Assembly: GCA_949282305.1 (NCBI GenBank)
Contig: CASDPB010000034.1
Coordinates: 1 to 57,410 of the forward strand
Direction: 5' to 3'
DNA from: an uncultured Lentisphaeria bacterium
GTDB lineage: Bacteria; Verrucomicrobiota; Lentisphaeria; Victivallales; UBA1829
DNA length: 57,410 nucleotides
Positions 27,876 to 36,141 of this stretch are shown piece by piece. The notes beneath the pieces were generated by a model. The model had not been told where the DNA came from, did no database searches, and was given only the letters and a program-made list of their open reading frames with translations. Both the position numbers and the translations under genes were made by a program. Numbering within the stretch: the first letter of the stretch is position 1; each line of letters opens with the position of its first letter.

Positions 27876-28712
27876 TCATGCCTCCTTGTTTGATTGCCGG
27901 TTGTTGTTGAGTTCGTCCATGCTTCCGGAACGGAAGCCTTCAAGATCAAGAGTTACAAACTGAAATCCGAGTTTTTTCAGCCCTTCCGCAATTTCCCGGT
28001 GCCGCGCCGCCGCTACCGCAATGTCTTCCCCGGATACTTCAATCCGGGCGATGCCGGCATGAATTCTGAGCCGGACATCGCGGACGGAGGGAATGAGCTT
28101 ACGGATCAGATCCTCGCCGTCGATTGCTTTCCGGATCAGGTCTTCCGTCAGAAGGGAACCGTATTCAAAACGGGTTGCCATGCAGGGGATGGACGGTTTC
28201 TCCGCGCATTCCAGCCGGAGCTCCGCAGCCATGCGGCGGACATCTGCTTTGGTTATGCCGAGTTCGGCAAGCGGTGAACGGATGCCGAGTTCCTCCAATG
28301 CCGCCAGCCCGGGACGGTAGGATTTCCGGTCGTCGGCATTGGTGCCGTCGATGACGGTTCCGATCCCTCTTGCCATCGCGAAGTCTCTGATTTCCGAAAA
28401 AATATAGCGTTTGCACCAGAAACAGCGGTCCGGCGGATTGTATTTCACTTCCGGAATCGACAGCGGGTCACAGCCGAACAGTTTCAGTTCGATCCCCGCT
28501 TTTCCGGTGGCAATCCGGACTTCCTCCAGCTCTTCCGGACGCTGGAATATGGAATGCAGGGTCAGCGCCAGCAGGGGAAACGGGGCCTCGTCATGCAGTT
28601 CCTTCAGGGCGGCAAGGAGCAGAGAACTGTCAACTCCGCCGGAAAATGCGAGCGCAATCCCTCCTTCCGAGCGTTCCCGCAGATAATGCTTCAGTTGTTC
28701 ATATTTTGACAT
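27876..28712 (-). CDS. larE: ATP-dependent sacrificial sulfur transferase LarE, three-Cys type
   Basis: LarE makes the dithio-acid groups of the nickel-pincer nucleotide cofactor of lactate racemase-type enzymes. The 278-aa protein has the PP-loop FSGGVDSSLLLAAL for ATP. It has three conserved-position cysteines: Cys97 and Cys100 (RCFWCKRY) and Cys177 (PSIPCMATRF). LarE proteins with three such Cys are known to carry a [4Fe-4S] cluster as the sulfur carrier rather than sacrificing a single Cys. The start at 28712 (MSKYEQLKHYL) overlaps larC by 14 bases. No larA or larB is seen in the window. Confidence 0.93.
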   Translation of the reverse strand: MSKYEQLKHYLRERSEGGIALAFSGGVDSSLLLAALKELHDEAPFPLLALTLHSIFQRPEELEEVRIATGKAGIELKLFGCDPLSIPEVKYNPPDRCFWCKRYIFSEIRDFAMARGIGTVIDGTNADDRKSYRPGLAALEELGIRSPLAELGITKADVRRMAAELRLECAEKPSIPCMATRFEYGSLLTEDLIRKAIDGEDLIRKLIPSVRDVRLRIHAGIARIEVSGEDIAVAAARHREIAEGLKKLGFQFVTLDLEGFRSGSMDELNNNRQSNKEA

Positions 28713-29898
28713 TTTGTGCCTCCGCAATTTGTTTCGCCTGTATGAAAACCGTGTGAAAATCAATACCGGACGATTCGGAAAGCTGTTTTATGCTTTCATA
28801 TTCCGGGTAACAGCGCTCCACATTGTTCCAGACGCATTTCTTTGCCCGCACTGTTCCGAAAGGAAGTGTCAGTTCCACGGCTTCACGCTGCATGCAGGTC
28901 CGCTCCACGGGAAACTTCCGCAGACCTATGGTGGTGGTCGTTTCAAAGAGGATTGTTTCAATTCTCGGCAGAAGCGCCTCCGTCACAATCGCTCTCAGCA
29001 GATAGGCGGGGCGGTTCTTCTTCATGAAACACGGAAGAAAATGCACATCCCTTGCGCCGTTTTCCAGAAGTTTTTCCATCGCATAACCGAATGCTTCTCC
29101 GGTCGAGTCGTCGATATTGCATTCCACAACGTAAATCTGTTCCGGATCGCTTTTTTCCTCGATCAGCATGGCACGCAGAAGATTGGCACGCCCGAAATCC
29201 CGTTTGCCGAGTCCGATGCCGACCTTGCTGACCAGATACTCCCCCGGAAGCGCGGAACGGGTTCGGAGCGCCGCGGCAATTGCAATTCCGGTCGGCGTCA
29301 CCATCTCTCCGGCGGTTGCGGTTGTCCGCAGGGGAATGGAATACGTCTGGGCGATGTTCAGTACCGCCGGAACGGGTACCGGGAGCTCGCCGTGCTGGCA
29401 GTGGACGAATCCGGTGCCTTCGGTGAGTCCGGTCACAACGCAGTCTGTAATGCCGAGATCGTCAATTAAAACGGAAGCCGCCACGATGTCCACGATGGAA
29501 TCGACGGCTCCGACCTCGTGAAAATGAACCTCCTCAACGGAGCATCCGTGCGCTTTGGCTTCCGCTTCCGCAACAATCCGGAAGATTTTCTTTGCCAGCT
29601 CACGCGCAAACCGGCTCATGTCGCCCCGGTCGATAACGGAATGGACGTCGGCAAGATTCCGGTGCGCATGGTGATGATGCCCCTCGGCATGATGATGTTC
29701 GTGCAGACGCACATCGAAATCGCAGCCTTCGACGCCGCAGGACTTCCGGCGCGATACGGTATAATCAAAGCCTTCAAGACGCAGACTGTTCAATACCGCG
29801 TCAAGTTTTTCCCGGCTCCCCCCGAGGTCAAGCAGAGCTGCAACGGTCATGTCGCCGGAAATCCCGGATGCGCCTTCGAGATACAATAATTTACTCAT
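28699..29898 (-). CDS. larC: Nickel-pincer cofactor biosynthesis protein LarC
   Basis: LarC inserts nickel into the pincer nucleotide cofactor using CTP. The 399-aa protein shows LYLEGASGISGDMTVAALLDLG at the start, a His-rich loop at 66-79 (HEHHHAEGHHHHAH) that could bind nickel, VHFHEVGAVDSIVDIV, MVTPTGIAIAAAL and the C-terminal NIDDSTGE and ETTTTIGLR regions. LarC is a single uninterrupted frame here; in some species it is made by frameshifting. AGGAG precedes the ATG at 29898. Confidence 0.95.
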   Translation of the reverse strand: MSKLLYLEGASGISGDMTVAALLDLGGSREKLDAVLNSLRLEGFDYTVSRRKSCGVEGCDFDVRLHEHHHAEGHHHHAHRNLADVHSVIDRGDMSRFARELAKKIFRIVAEAEAKAHGCSVEEVHFHEVGAVDSIVDIVAASVLIDDLGITDCVVTGLTEGTGFVHCQHGELPVPVPAVLNIAQTYSIPLRTTATAGEMVTPTGIAIAAALRTRSALPGEYLVSKVGIGLGKRDFGRANLLRAMLIEEKSDPEQIYVVECNIDDSTGEAFGYAMEKLLENGARDVHFLPCFMKKNRPAYLLRAIVTEALLPRIETILFETTTTIGLRKFPVERTCMQREAVELTLPFGTVRAKKCVWNNVERCYPEYESIKQLSESSGIDFHTVFIQAKQIAEAQNVKI

Positions 29899-29959
29899 TG
29901 GAATGATCTCCTGTTGTTCCTGTTCCAAAATATTTCCTGTGCCATGGTCTCCGCACTCT

Positions 29960-31282
29960 TCATGCCTCCAGCGTGATCTGCTTTTCTATTTCATGAACGG
30001 TCATTGCCTTTTCCGGTGCAGGACAGACCTGCTGGCAGGCGCCGCATCCGATGCAGAGCCGCGGATTCAGGCGCGGAGCGCCGGTTCTCCGCAGAGTTAC
30101 CGCTTTGACCGGGCAGACGTTTGCGCATTTGCCGCATTTCGCCCCGTCCTGAAAAACGATACAGGTCCGCGGGTTGAAACGTGCTTCCGCAATTTTGGTT
30201 TTCTGTTTGGCTGCCAGCGTCAACGGGCGGATCGCCCCGGTCGGACAGACCTGGGAACAGCGGTTGCAGTCGAACTGGCAGGCGCCTTTGGTCAAATCCA
30301 GCGAAACCGGGCCGGCGCCATGCGGCGCAGGGACAATGATTTTCGCCGGGCAATTCGCCGTGCAGAGCTGGCAGGAGGTGCACCGGGCGGCAAAACGTTC
30401 CGCATTTCCCGCTCCCGGCGGCAGAATTCTGAAGCGGGCGGCAAAACGGGACAGCTTTTCCATGCCGGCTTTTGCCAGCACTGCCCCCGCGGCAAATCCC
30501 GCAATCAGAACCCCGCTGTTGACAAGAAAGGCGCGGCGGGTTTTATCGACGGGAAGCGCTTTCCGTTCCGCCCGCCCGAATTTCACCGCATGGAGACGGC
30601 AGACGGATATGCAGTTCATGCAGCGGACACAGCGTTCGTTGTCCAGTGTGCCGTTTTCCGGGTCGATGCAGCCGGAGGGACAGACTTTTACGCACATGCC
30701 GCATTTCACGCATTGATCGGAAAGACGCAGCCGGAACACCCCGTATTTCGCCGTCAGCCCGAGCAGGGTTCCGACCGGACAGATCGCGGTGCAGTAGATT
30801 CGTTTTTTCCAGACTGCCAGCGCGACGATGACTATCAGCGGAATCATGGAGCCGATGGAGAAGGAACCGACGATCCGCCCGAAATTGGAGTAGGGATCAA
30901 GCAGCAGAAACGGCGCCGCCCAGCCTGCAATCAGCATCCCGAAGGCAAATCCACCAATGAGATAGCGGGTTTTCATGAAATTCGCAGTTGTCCTTCCCTT
31001 CCGGCGGGAAAGGAATCCGATGAAATCCTGCAGAATTCCGAAGGGACAGAAGACCGCGCAGTAAAAGCGTCCGAACAGGAAAGTCACCAATGCTGTCGCC
31101 AGCAGAGCGATCAGTGTCCCTGCGGAGAATGCGGCAAGGCATTTCATCAGAACCGGCCCGAATTGCCCATGCAGAAGGGTCGCGAAAATGCCGCCTTTCC
31201 CGGAAAAACCGATAAGAGTCACCGCAATGCAAAGTGTCGCCGCCGCAATTCTGATATAGTTCCATTTCATCTGTTTTTTCAT
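29960..31282 (-). CDS. Membrane polyferredoxin (NapH-like with extra ferredoxin domains)
   Basis: The 440-aa protein is an electron-transfer membrane protein. Its N-terminal part has four or five hydrophobic segments with the NapH/CcoG-type motifs YCAVFCPFG and YCTAICPVG. A ferredoxin pair follows (CVKCGMCVKVCP, CVRCMNCISVC), then a Tat-like RRAFL segment with a hydrophobic stretch and a second series of cluster sites (CTSCQLCTANCP, CNRCSQVCP, CGKCANVCP, CIGCGACQQVCP). It looks like NapH fused to a NapG-like protein. It is the first gene behind the promoter at 31329 and precedes larC by 61 bases, which suggests it feeds electrons to the exported Fe-S reductases or to the LarE cluster. Confidence 0.9.
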   Translation of the reverse strand: MKKQMKWNYIRIAAATLCIAVTLIGFSGKGGIFATLLHGQFGPVLMKCLAAFSAGTLIALLATALVTFLFGRFYCAVFCPFGILQDFIGFLSRRKGRTTANFMKTRYLIGGFAFGMLIAGWAAPFLLLDPYSNFGRIVGSFSIGSMIPLIVIVALAVWKKRIYCTAICPVGTLLGLTAKYGVFRLRLSDQCVKCGMCVKVCPSGCIDPENGTLDNERCVRCMNCISVCRLHAVKFGRAERKALPVDKTRRAFLVNSGVLIAGFAAGAVLAKAGMEKLSRFAARFRILPPGAGNAERFAARCTSCQLCTANCPAKIIVPAPHGAGPVSLDLTKGACQFDCNRCSQVCPTGAIRPLTLAAKQKTKIAEARFNPRTCIVFQDGAKCGKCANVCPVKAVTLRRTGAPRLNPRLCIGCGACQQVCPAPEKAMTVHEIEKQITLEA

Positions 31283-31328
31283 TGCTCAAATCTCCTTGAA
31301 CATTCTGTTTTTCCCCTCTCTGATTTTT

Positions 31329-31358
31329 AGTATAAGCCTTAGAGTAACTGTCAGTCAA
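31329..31358 (-). promoter_or_regulatory. Promoter of the polyferredoxin/lar/tat cluster
   Basis: On the minus strand TTGACT (31358-31353), an 18-base spacer and TATACT (31334-31329), about 47 bases upstream of the polyferredoxin ATG. Confidence 0.65.
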
Positions 31359-31773
31359 TACTTTTTTTCAAAAAAAAATGATTTTTTTCCCGAAAAGCGG
31401 AAATCAGGCTGAAAATGAGCTGCGCAGGATATGATTTTTTGCATTGCCCCCCTGATTCGCCAGGACAGCGGAACTTGCACGGACCGGTTTTCCCGAAAAA
31501 TGTGACTGTCGCGTCAGCGGGTGATTTTCTGAATCTCCTGTCTCTTTTCACATGTCGGCTTTGACGAAGAGATTCAGGCAGGATTCCGCAAAGGCTTTCT
31601 TCCGCGTTAAGGCGTCCGCCCTGACAGTCCGAACGGAACGAACAAAACCATATTCTGCGGCGCGACAGTTCTTCCCGCATGTCCGCTTTGGCGGAGCAGT
31701 GCACCTTCCTTGCCGCTTTTTACCAATGACGGTTCGCCGAAACGGAAAATAAGTATTTCCCTTTTATTATTAT
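31359..31773. other. Intergenic stretch without a supported gene
   Basis: Short frames on both strands overlap each other and have no ribosome binding site or recognisable domain. The part near 31360-31400 is rich in T and A runs. I see nothing functional beyond the promoter at its left edge. Confidence 0.5.
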
Positions 31774-31983
31774 TCATTCCATATTGCTTTTTCTTTTCTC
31801 TATACTCCACATTTTAGCTTTTCGCATGTGGTCTTGCTCACTGGCCGCAATTATGATTGTCAATAAACAAGCCAATAGTAATAACAATAACAGCAAATAT
31901 ATGGTCCAATGTGTTTTAATGTGTATCCTTATCGCCGCCCCATTTAAAAAACAGTCATTTTCCCCATCCTGCAGTTTTTTCAT
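31774..31983 (-). CDS. Possible small single-pass membrane protein
   Basis: Sixty-nine codons with one clear membrane helix (TIYLLLLLLLLACLLTIIIAA) flanked by charged ends. The start overlaps the 3' end of the ankyrin gene by 29 bases in an AT-rich island, so it may be translated with it. No family is recognised; it could be an accessory to the ankyrin protein or a chance frame. Confidence 0.4.
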   Translation of the reverse strand: MKKLQDGENDCFLNGAAIRIHIKTHWTIYLLLLLLLLACLLTIIIAASEQDHMRKAKMWSIEKRKSNME

Positions 31984-32695
31984 TTAACAAATCAATTATT
32001 TTCTTGTTTCCTCTTTTTCCGGCAATATCAATTGCTGTATCCCCCCAGATATTCTTGACAGATTTGTCAGCTCCCTGCTCTAAAAGTTTCTGAACAAGTA
32101 AAATATTTTGATTGGAAACTGCCCGCATTAATGGGGTAATGCCATTTGCATCTGCTTGATTGATATTTTTTCCAAAAGCAATTCTTGCTAAGGCATTTTC
32201 ATCATCATGAAACATCAGTTGCAAAAGTAAAATAGACTGTCCTGAATTTCCCCGATACCGAATGACCTTCACAACTCTTTCCTGAGGTGTCCCTTCTATA
32301 TATGAATAAAAATCCGGCAACTCGCCTTTTGCAAAATTAAACTCAATCGGACCATCCAATGAAGATGGCAAAACAAAAATCCGCTGATTTTCTCTCCTCC
32401 AGGCTACAATTGCTGTACTTATTCCTTCTTCTATATAACATGCAGCAAAATTAGGAATATAAGTTATTGAATCACTATCATGTATATGTGGTTTGAGCAA
32501 TATCCATTGAGTATGATCTGGAAAGAAGCCTTCATTATCATGAGCATAGAGAGATAACTGCTTAGATACTTGTCCTAAAATTGCCATACTTTGAAAACGA
32601 GGACGTGATGGTGGTACAGGCATTATTTGAACAAATACAAGTCCGAGAAAGAAAATAAACCCTAAAAGGATATAAAATCTTCTATAATGTTGCAT
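31955..32695 (-). CDS. Membrane-anchored ankyrin-repeat protein, possible immunity protein
   Basis: The 246-aa protein has an N-terminal membrane anchor (FYILLGFIFFLGLVFVQIMPV), a middle part with LSLYAHDNEGFFPDH (similar to pseudopilin globular domains of this phylum), and about two ankyrin repeats at the C-terminus (NQADANGITPLMRAVSNQNI, NIWGDTAIDIAGKRGNKK). Its ATG lies 2 bases after the stop of a broken toxin-like frame on the same strand (32698-32900). Ankyrin proteins often serve as immunity partners of polymorphic toxins, so this role is inferred from position. Confidence 0.75.
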   Translation of the reverse strand: MQHYRRFYILLGFIFFLGLVFVQIMPVPPSRPRFQSMAILGQVSKQLSLYAHDNEGFFPDHTQWILLKPHIHDSDSITYIPNFAACYIEEGISTAIVAWRRENQRIFVLPSSLDGPIEFNFAKGELPDFYSYIEGTPQERVVKVIRYRGNSGQSILLLQLMFHDDENALARIAFGKNINQADANGITPLMRAVSNQNILLVQKLLEQGADKSVKNIWGDTAIDIAGKRGNKKIIDLLNEKTAGWGK

Positions 32696-32697
32696 AT

Positions 32698-32900
32698 TTA
32701 AAAGCCTTTCCCCTTACAGTCGGCAGAAGTATCTCCGCCACCAGCTTTCATTATGTCAAAACGTGTAATGTCTATTGTGTGCTTTTGCCTGTTTTCACAA
32801 CATGTAATATTTTTTACAATTTCCCCACTTGCTTCCTTATAATATTTTTAACATATCCGCCTCTCCCCCAGGTTGGACAACTTTTATTGAAAAAATTGCG
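32698..32900 (-). pseudogene. Broken C-terminal end of a possible toxin or secreted protein
   Basis: On the minus strand a frame reads CPTWGRGGYVKN and, after a single-base slip at a run of five A, YYKEASGEIVKNITCC, ENRQKHTIDITRFDIMKAGG and GDTSADCKGKGF then stop. It has no start codon and is cut off upstream by an IS3 transposase relic. The stop lies 2 bases before the ankyrin gene, the usual layout of a polymorphic toxin C-terminus followed by its immunity gene. The toxin identity is not recognised. Confidence 0.5.
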
Positions 32901-32914
32901 TAAGAGCCTTTGAG

Positions 32915-33075
32915 TTACTATATTCCGTTGTTTCCTGATTGCAAGTCCCGAAACACATTTTGTCCAAAATCTGATATTGTCGTGTCGAATGAATCCACCT
33001 GGAGTTGTAGAATTTCACATAATGCTGTATCTCAATCAAAGCTGCGATAAGCTGCTCTTTGATTTTGATGTCTTT
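32915..33075 (-). mobile_element. IS3-family transposase relic, copy A
   Basis: The minus strand encodes EYKDIKIKEQLIAALIEIQH, then YVKFYNSRWIHSTRQYQILD, which matches the C-terminal end of IS3-type integrase transposases (FYN..R.H...GY). There is no complete gene. Bases 32915-32957 are identical to 34803-34845 (copy B). Confidence 0.75.
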
Positions 33076-33284
33076 GTATTCCGACGCCTACCGGAACATT
33101 GGTATTTCCCCGTATCCCCCCCACGACCAACCGCTTCCTGCCCACACCGTTTTTTGAATCAGTTTACTCTATACATACGGCTTGCTTCATGAAACACCCC
33201 TTGCCGTTTCATTGAACGGGCATTTTACACCAAGTCAAGTTCCCGTTTTCAAGCTCAATCGCACTCGGCAATTTGGATTTATTT
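33076..33284. other. Remainder of the gap between relic A and the secreted protein
   Basis: No gene is seen. The sequence changes from the GC-richer relic to AT-rich DNA near 33240. Confidence 0.4.
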
Positions 33285-34265
33285 TTAGATTTTATCATAA
33301 TCTGCTGTTGTTACATTCCTCTTTTCAGAAGAAGCCTGTTCCAGATTAAAGTATAAATTTATTACAAGACGCAATTCATCCCCTGAAATATTTGGAAAGA
33401 CACTTTTCTCCACTCGTCCTTTTCCATAATATTTGCCAGTATAAAAATAGAAATAAAGATAATCTGAATTATTTGTACCAACCTCAAGGGAAATGCTTCG
33501 AGAATGGTAGCCATTCAATGGAGCTTTCTTCATATCACCAAAGTTTTTAATTTGTGTATCAACAATAAAACCTGCTGATTTATCTTCGGACTTCAACTGT
33601 AAAAAAGCAACCTTTGGAATAAAAATATTATTAGTATTTTGTTTTTTCAATATATTCCCGAATTTATCCCGCTCAACATCAATACTCAAGCTATTTTTGC
33701 CGGGGACAGTCGCATTGCTCACTTTTTTCATCAGTGTCAAGTCGATATAATCTCCCGGTGAACCCTGACGCCATGACATTCCGGTATATAACTTTTTAGT
33801 TTTGGCAATCTTACCAATTTTTCGCAACTTGATAATGAGGTCTTTCTGCAAAGGATTTATCTTTGCATTTTGTTTCATCCCAGCAGGAAAATAAAAATGC
33901 AGTTCTTCATCATAATAGCCGTCCTTTTGAAATGTAAGGACTACGGATGTATAGTGCCTTTTTTTGCAATGAAAAAAAGGACCGACCTTGCTTTCTTCAT
34001 AAACAGTTTCATTTTTAGTTTCCCATATGTCTTTGGGACGGGAATAACGTGCTTGCAGATTTACATTATCAAGTTTTTTTCCAGAGGAATCAATAATCGT
34101 TCCCTGAATATCAATAACAGCATTTTTTAATGAAGTTTGATGTAACTCTCTAATAATTCCAACTCTCTCTCTATTCGCAGCTATTCTACCTGCTGATGGT
34201 TCACCTCCGTAAGTCAAGAAAAAGAAAATAATGACTAGAAGAAAAATCAAGAAAGATTTCATCAT
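33285..34265 (-). CDS. Secreted protein with a carboxypeptidase-regulatory-like domain
   Basis: The 326-aa protein has a signal peptide (MKSFLIFLLVIIFFFLTYGG). Residues about 50-130 (DIQGTIIDSSGKKLDNVNLQ, VVLTFQKDGYYDEEL) resemble the carboxypeptidase regulatory-like beta-sandwich. The remainder is Lys/Tyr-rich and unrecognised. GAGGA precedes the ATG. The gene is very AT-rich and lies between two IS3 relics in the same orientation, so it is probably acquired. The function is unknown. Confidence 0.8.
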   Translation of the reverse strand: MMKSFLIFLLVIIFFFLTYGGEPSAGRIAANRERVGIIRELHQTSLKNAVIDIQGTIIDSSGKKLDNVNLQARYSRPKDIWETKNETVYEESKVGPFFHCKKRHYTSVVLTFQKDGYYDEELHFYFPAGMKQNAKINPLQKDLIIKLRKIGKIAKTKKLYTGMSWRQGSPGDYIDLTLMKKVSNATVPGKNSLSIDVERDKFGNILKKQNTNNIFIPKVAFLQLKSEDKSAGFIVDTQIKNFGDMKKAPLNGYHSRSISLEVGTNNSDYLYFYFYTGKYYGKGRVEKSVFPNISGDELRLVINLYFNLEQASSEKRNVTTADYDKI

Positions 34266-34282
34266 TTATTCCTCATAATCTT

Positions 34283-34697
34283 TCATTGCTGTTTTTCACA
34301 AAAAATATGTCTAAACCAATTCTGTATGGTGCAGCAGGTCAATTCCTTTATTGCTATAAACCCCATCTTCCCATTTTTTCTGCGCAGCCAGCACATTGTC
34401 TGCACATTCACTGAGGTAACTTCCATAGGAGCAGGCAGATCAAAATATCTACCTGCTTCAATCAATAATATGTACTCCATAGATTTCGTTTTTTCAAAGG
34501 CTCTTCTTCAACATTTTTGACAATACGAAGCCAGACGCTGGCTACATTGTTTACTGTCGAGGGAGAGATCAACACAATTCCCGATTTTCAAATAAATACA
34601 AATATCAGGAGCTCCCGTAGCCTGCATCCCCGGGATTGGAATTCTGTGCAAACAAATAAATTGACGGCAGGAGAATGCTGCAAAGAAAAAATCTCAT
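34283..34697 (-). pseudogene. Degraded small secreted-protein gene
   Basis: A strong AGGAGGAG site precedes ATG at 34697 and a signal-peptide-like start MRFFLCSILLPSIYLFAQNS, but the frame stops at 34605. Open pieces continue in other frames: APDICIYLKIGNCVDLSLDS, then NVEEEPLKKRNLWSTYY, then GRYFDLPAPMEVTSVNVQTM. This looks like one gene of about 135 codons with two or three frameshifts. The family is not recognised. Confidence 0.45.
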
Positions 34698-34802
34698 AAA
34701 CTTACTCCTCCTTTTTTATTTTCTGATTTATTACACTAACAGAAAACAGCAAAATGAGAAAAATAATAAAATTGTGCAATAATTATGATTATTTCCCTTC
34801 CT

Positions 34803-34925
34803 TTACTATATTCCGTTGTTTCCTGATTGCAAGTCCCGAAACACACTTCGCCCGGCATCTGATACTGCAAGACCGAATCCATCCGCCTGGAGTGCAAAAG
34901 CTCACATAATACTGAAACCGAATCG
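34803..34925 (-). mobile_element. IS3-family transposase relic, copy B
   Basis: The first 43 bases are identical to copy A, and the rest aligns with substitutions. The minus strand reads LLHSRRMDSVLQYQMPGEVC, the degraded C-terminal end of an IS3-type transposase (R.H..L.Y..P.E). Confidence 0.7.
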
Positions 34926-35013
34926 GACAGAAAAATGGAAATGCCGTTCAACGCATATTTCCCGGATACAGGATTTCACAATCCATCCCGCAGGAATCAG
35001 CCGGTGCCGAAAA

Positions 35014-36141
35014 TCAGCGCAGACGGTGATAGACGCTGCCTTCCTTACGGACTTTACGCAGAAGTTCGAGCCCGATCAGAGTGGACATGACCTCGGATGC
35101 GGAAATTCCGGTTGCGGCGGAAATATCGTCGACCGACGCATCGCCTTTCGTCAGGAACTCCACAATCCGCGCGGCTTCCGTCGAAAGCGAAGCATCCGCC
35201 TGTTCTTCAAAGAACTGTTCCGCGGCATTCCCTTCGCGCAGAGTTTTCCTGTCCCGGGAGAAGCCCGGCAGGAAATCGAATTCCTCCAGAATATGGTCGA
35301 AGTTTTCCACAAGAATCGCATTCTGGCGGATCAGTTTGTTGCATCCCGCCGCCTGCGGATTGTCCGCCTGCCCCGGAACCGCAAAAATCGTGCGTCCCTG
35401 CTCCAAGGCAAAGGACGCCGTAATCAGCGACCCGCTGTTCAGTCCGGCTTCCACGACCAGCGTAGCTTTGGAAATACCGGAAATGATCCGGTTGCGCATC
35501 GGGAACGAGTGACGTGTGGGCGAAAATTCCATCGGGAATTCACTGATGACCGCACCATGCCCGGCAATGTCACGGGCAAGCGGCACATGTTCCTGCGGCT
35601 GAATCCGTGCCAGTCCTCCGCCTAAAACGCTCACGGAAAGTCCTCCGGCGTTCAAAGCCGCCCGGTGGGCGACTGCGTCCACACCGTAGGCCAGGCCAGA
35701 AACGACGGTGAATCCGGCAAAGGCGGCGGCTTCGGCAAGATGCTGCGCCATGCGCTGGCCGTACTGCGTCATGTTGCGTGTGCCGACTACGGCAAGGGAA
35801 CGACAGGAAATCGTGTCGGGAATTTCCCCGCGCACATAAAGGCAGACAGGGGCATCATGAATCGTGCCCAGAAGTTCGGGGTAATTCTCCTCGCCGCGCG
35901 TAATGATATGGACTCCTCCGCGTTCGGCAAGATCCAGCTCATGCTTCAAATCGACGTAACGTTCCCAGTGGGCAATCTTTTCCGCAAGAACGGGTCCGAT
36001 TCCCTGAATCACTGCAAGGTTGTGCTCCGGACACGAAAAGATTTCGGACGGCGTCCCGCATACGGAAAGGAGCGTCGCAAGACGCGCCGGCCCGATGCCG
36101 CTGAGCATGTTCAGCACAATATAAGCCTCTCTGTCAATCAT
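35014..36141 (-). CDS. dprA: DNA-processing protein DprA
   Basis: This 375-aa protein binds incoming single-stranded DNA and loads RecA in transformation. An N-terminal helix-hairpin-helix-like part (LNMLSGIGPARLATLL, IQGIGPVLAEKI) precedes the Rossmann domain (LAVVGTRNMTQYGQ, VVSGLAYGVDAVAHRAAL, SEFPMEFSPTRHSFPMRNRI, GSLITASFALEQGR, GCNKLI). A C-terminal winged helix (FLTKGDASVDDISAATGISA) follows. The ATG overlaps the aroB stop (ATGA), so it is coupled to the shikimate gene. Confidence 0.95.
   Translation of the reverse strand: MIDREAYIVLNMLSGIGPARLATLLSVCGTPSEIFSCPEHNLAVIQGIGPVLAEKIAHWERYVDLKHELDLAERGGVHIITRGEENYPELLGTIHDAPVCLYVRGEIPDTISCRSLAVVGTRNMTQYGQRMAQHLAEAAAFAGFTVVSGLAYGVDAVAHRAALNAGGLSVSVLGGGLARIQPQEHVPLARDIAGHGAVISEFPMEFSPTRHSFPMRNRIISGISKATLVVEAGLNSGSLITASFALEQGRTIFAVPGQADNPQAAGCNKLIRQNAILVENFDHILEEFDFLPGFSRDRKTLREGNAAEQFFEEQADASLSTEAARIVEFLTKGDASVDDISAATGISASEVMSTLIGLELLRKVRKEGSVYHRLR

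Noticed and set aside
31351-31704. 117-codon minus-strand frame in the gap upstream of the polyferredoxin gene
   Set aside because: No ribosome binding site or domain, and it overlaps the promoter of the polyferredoxin operon.
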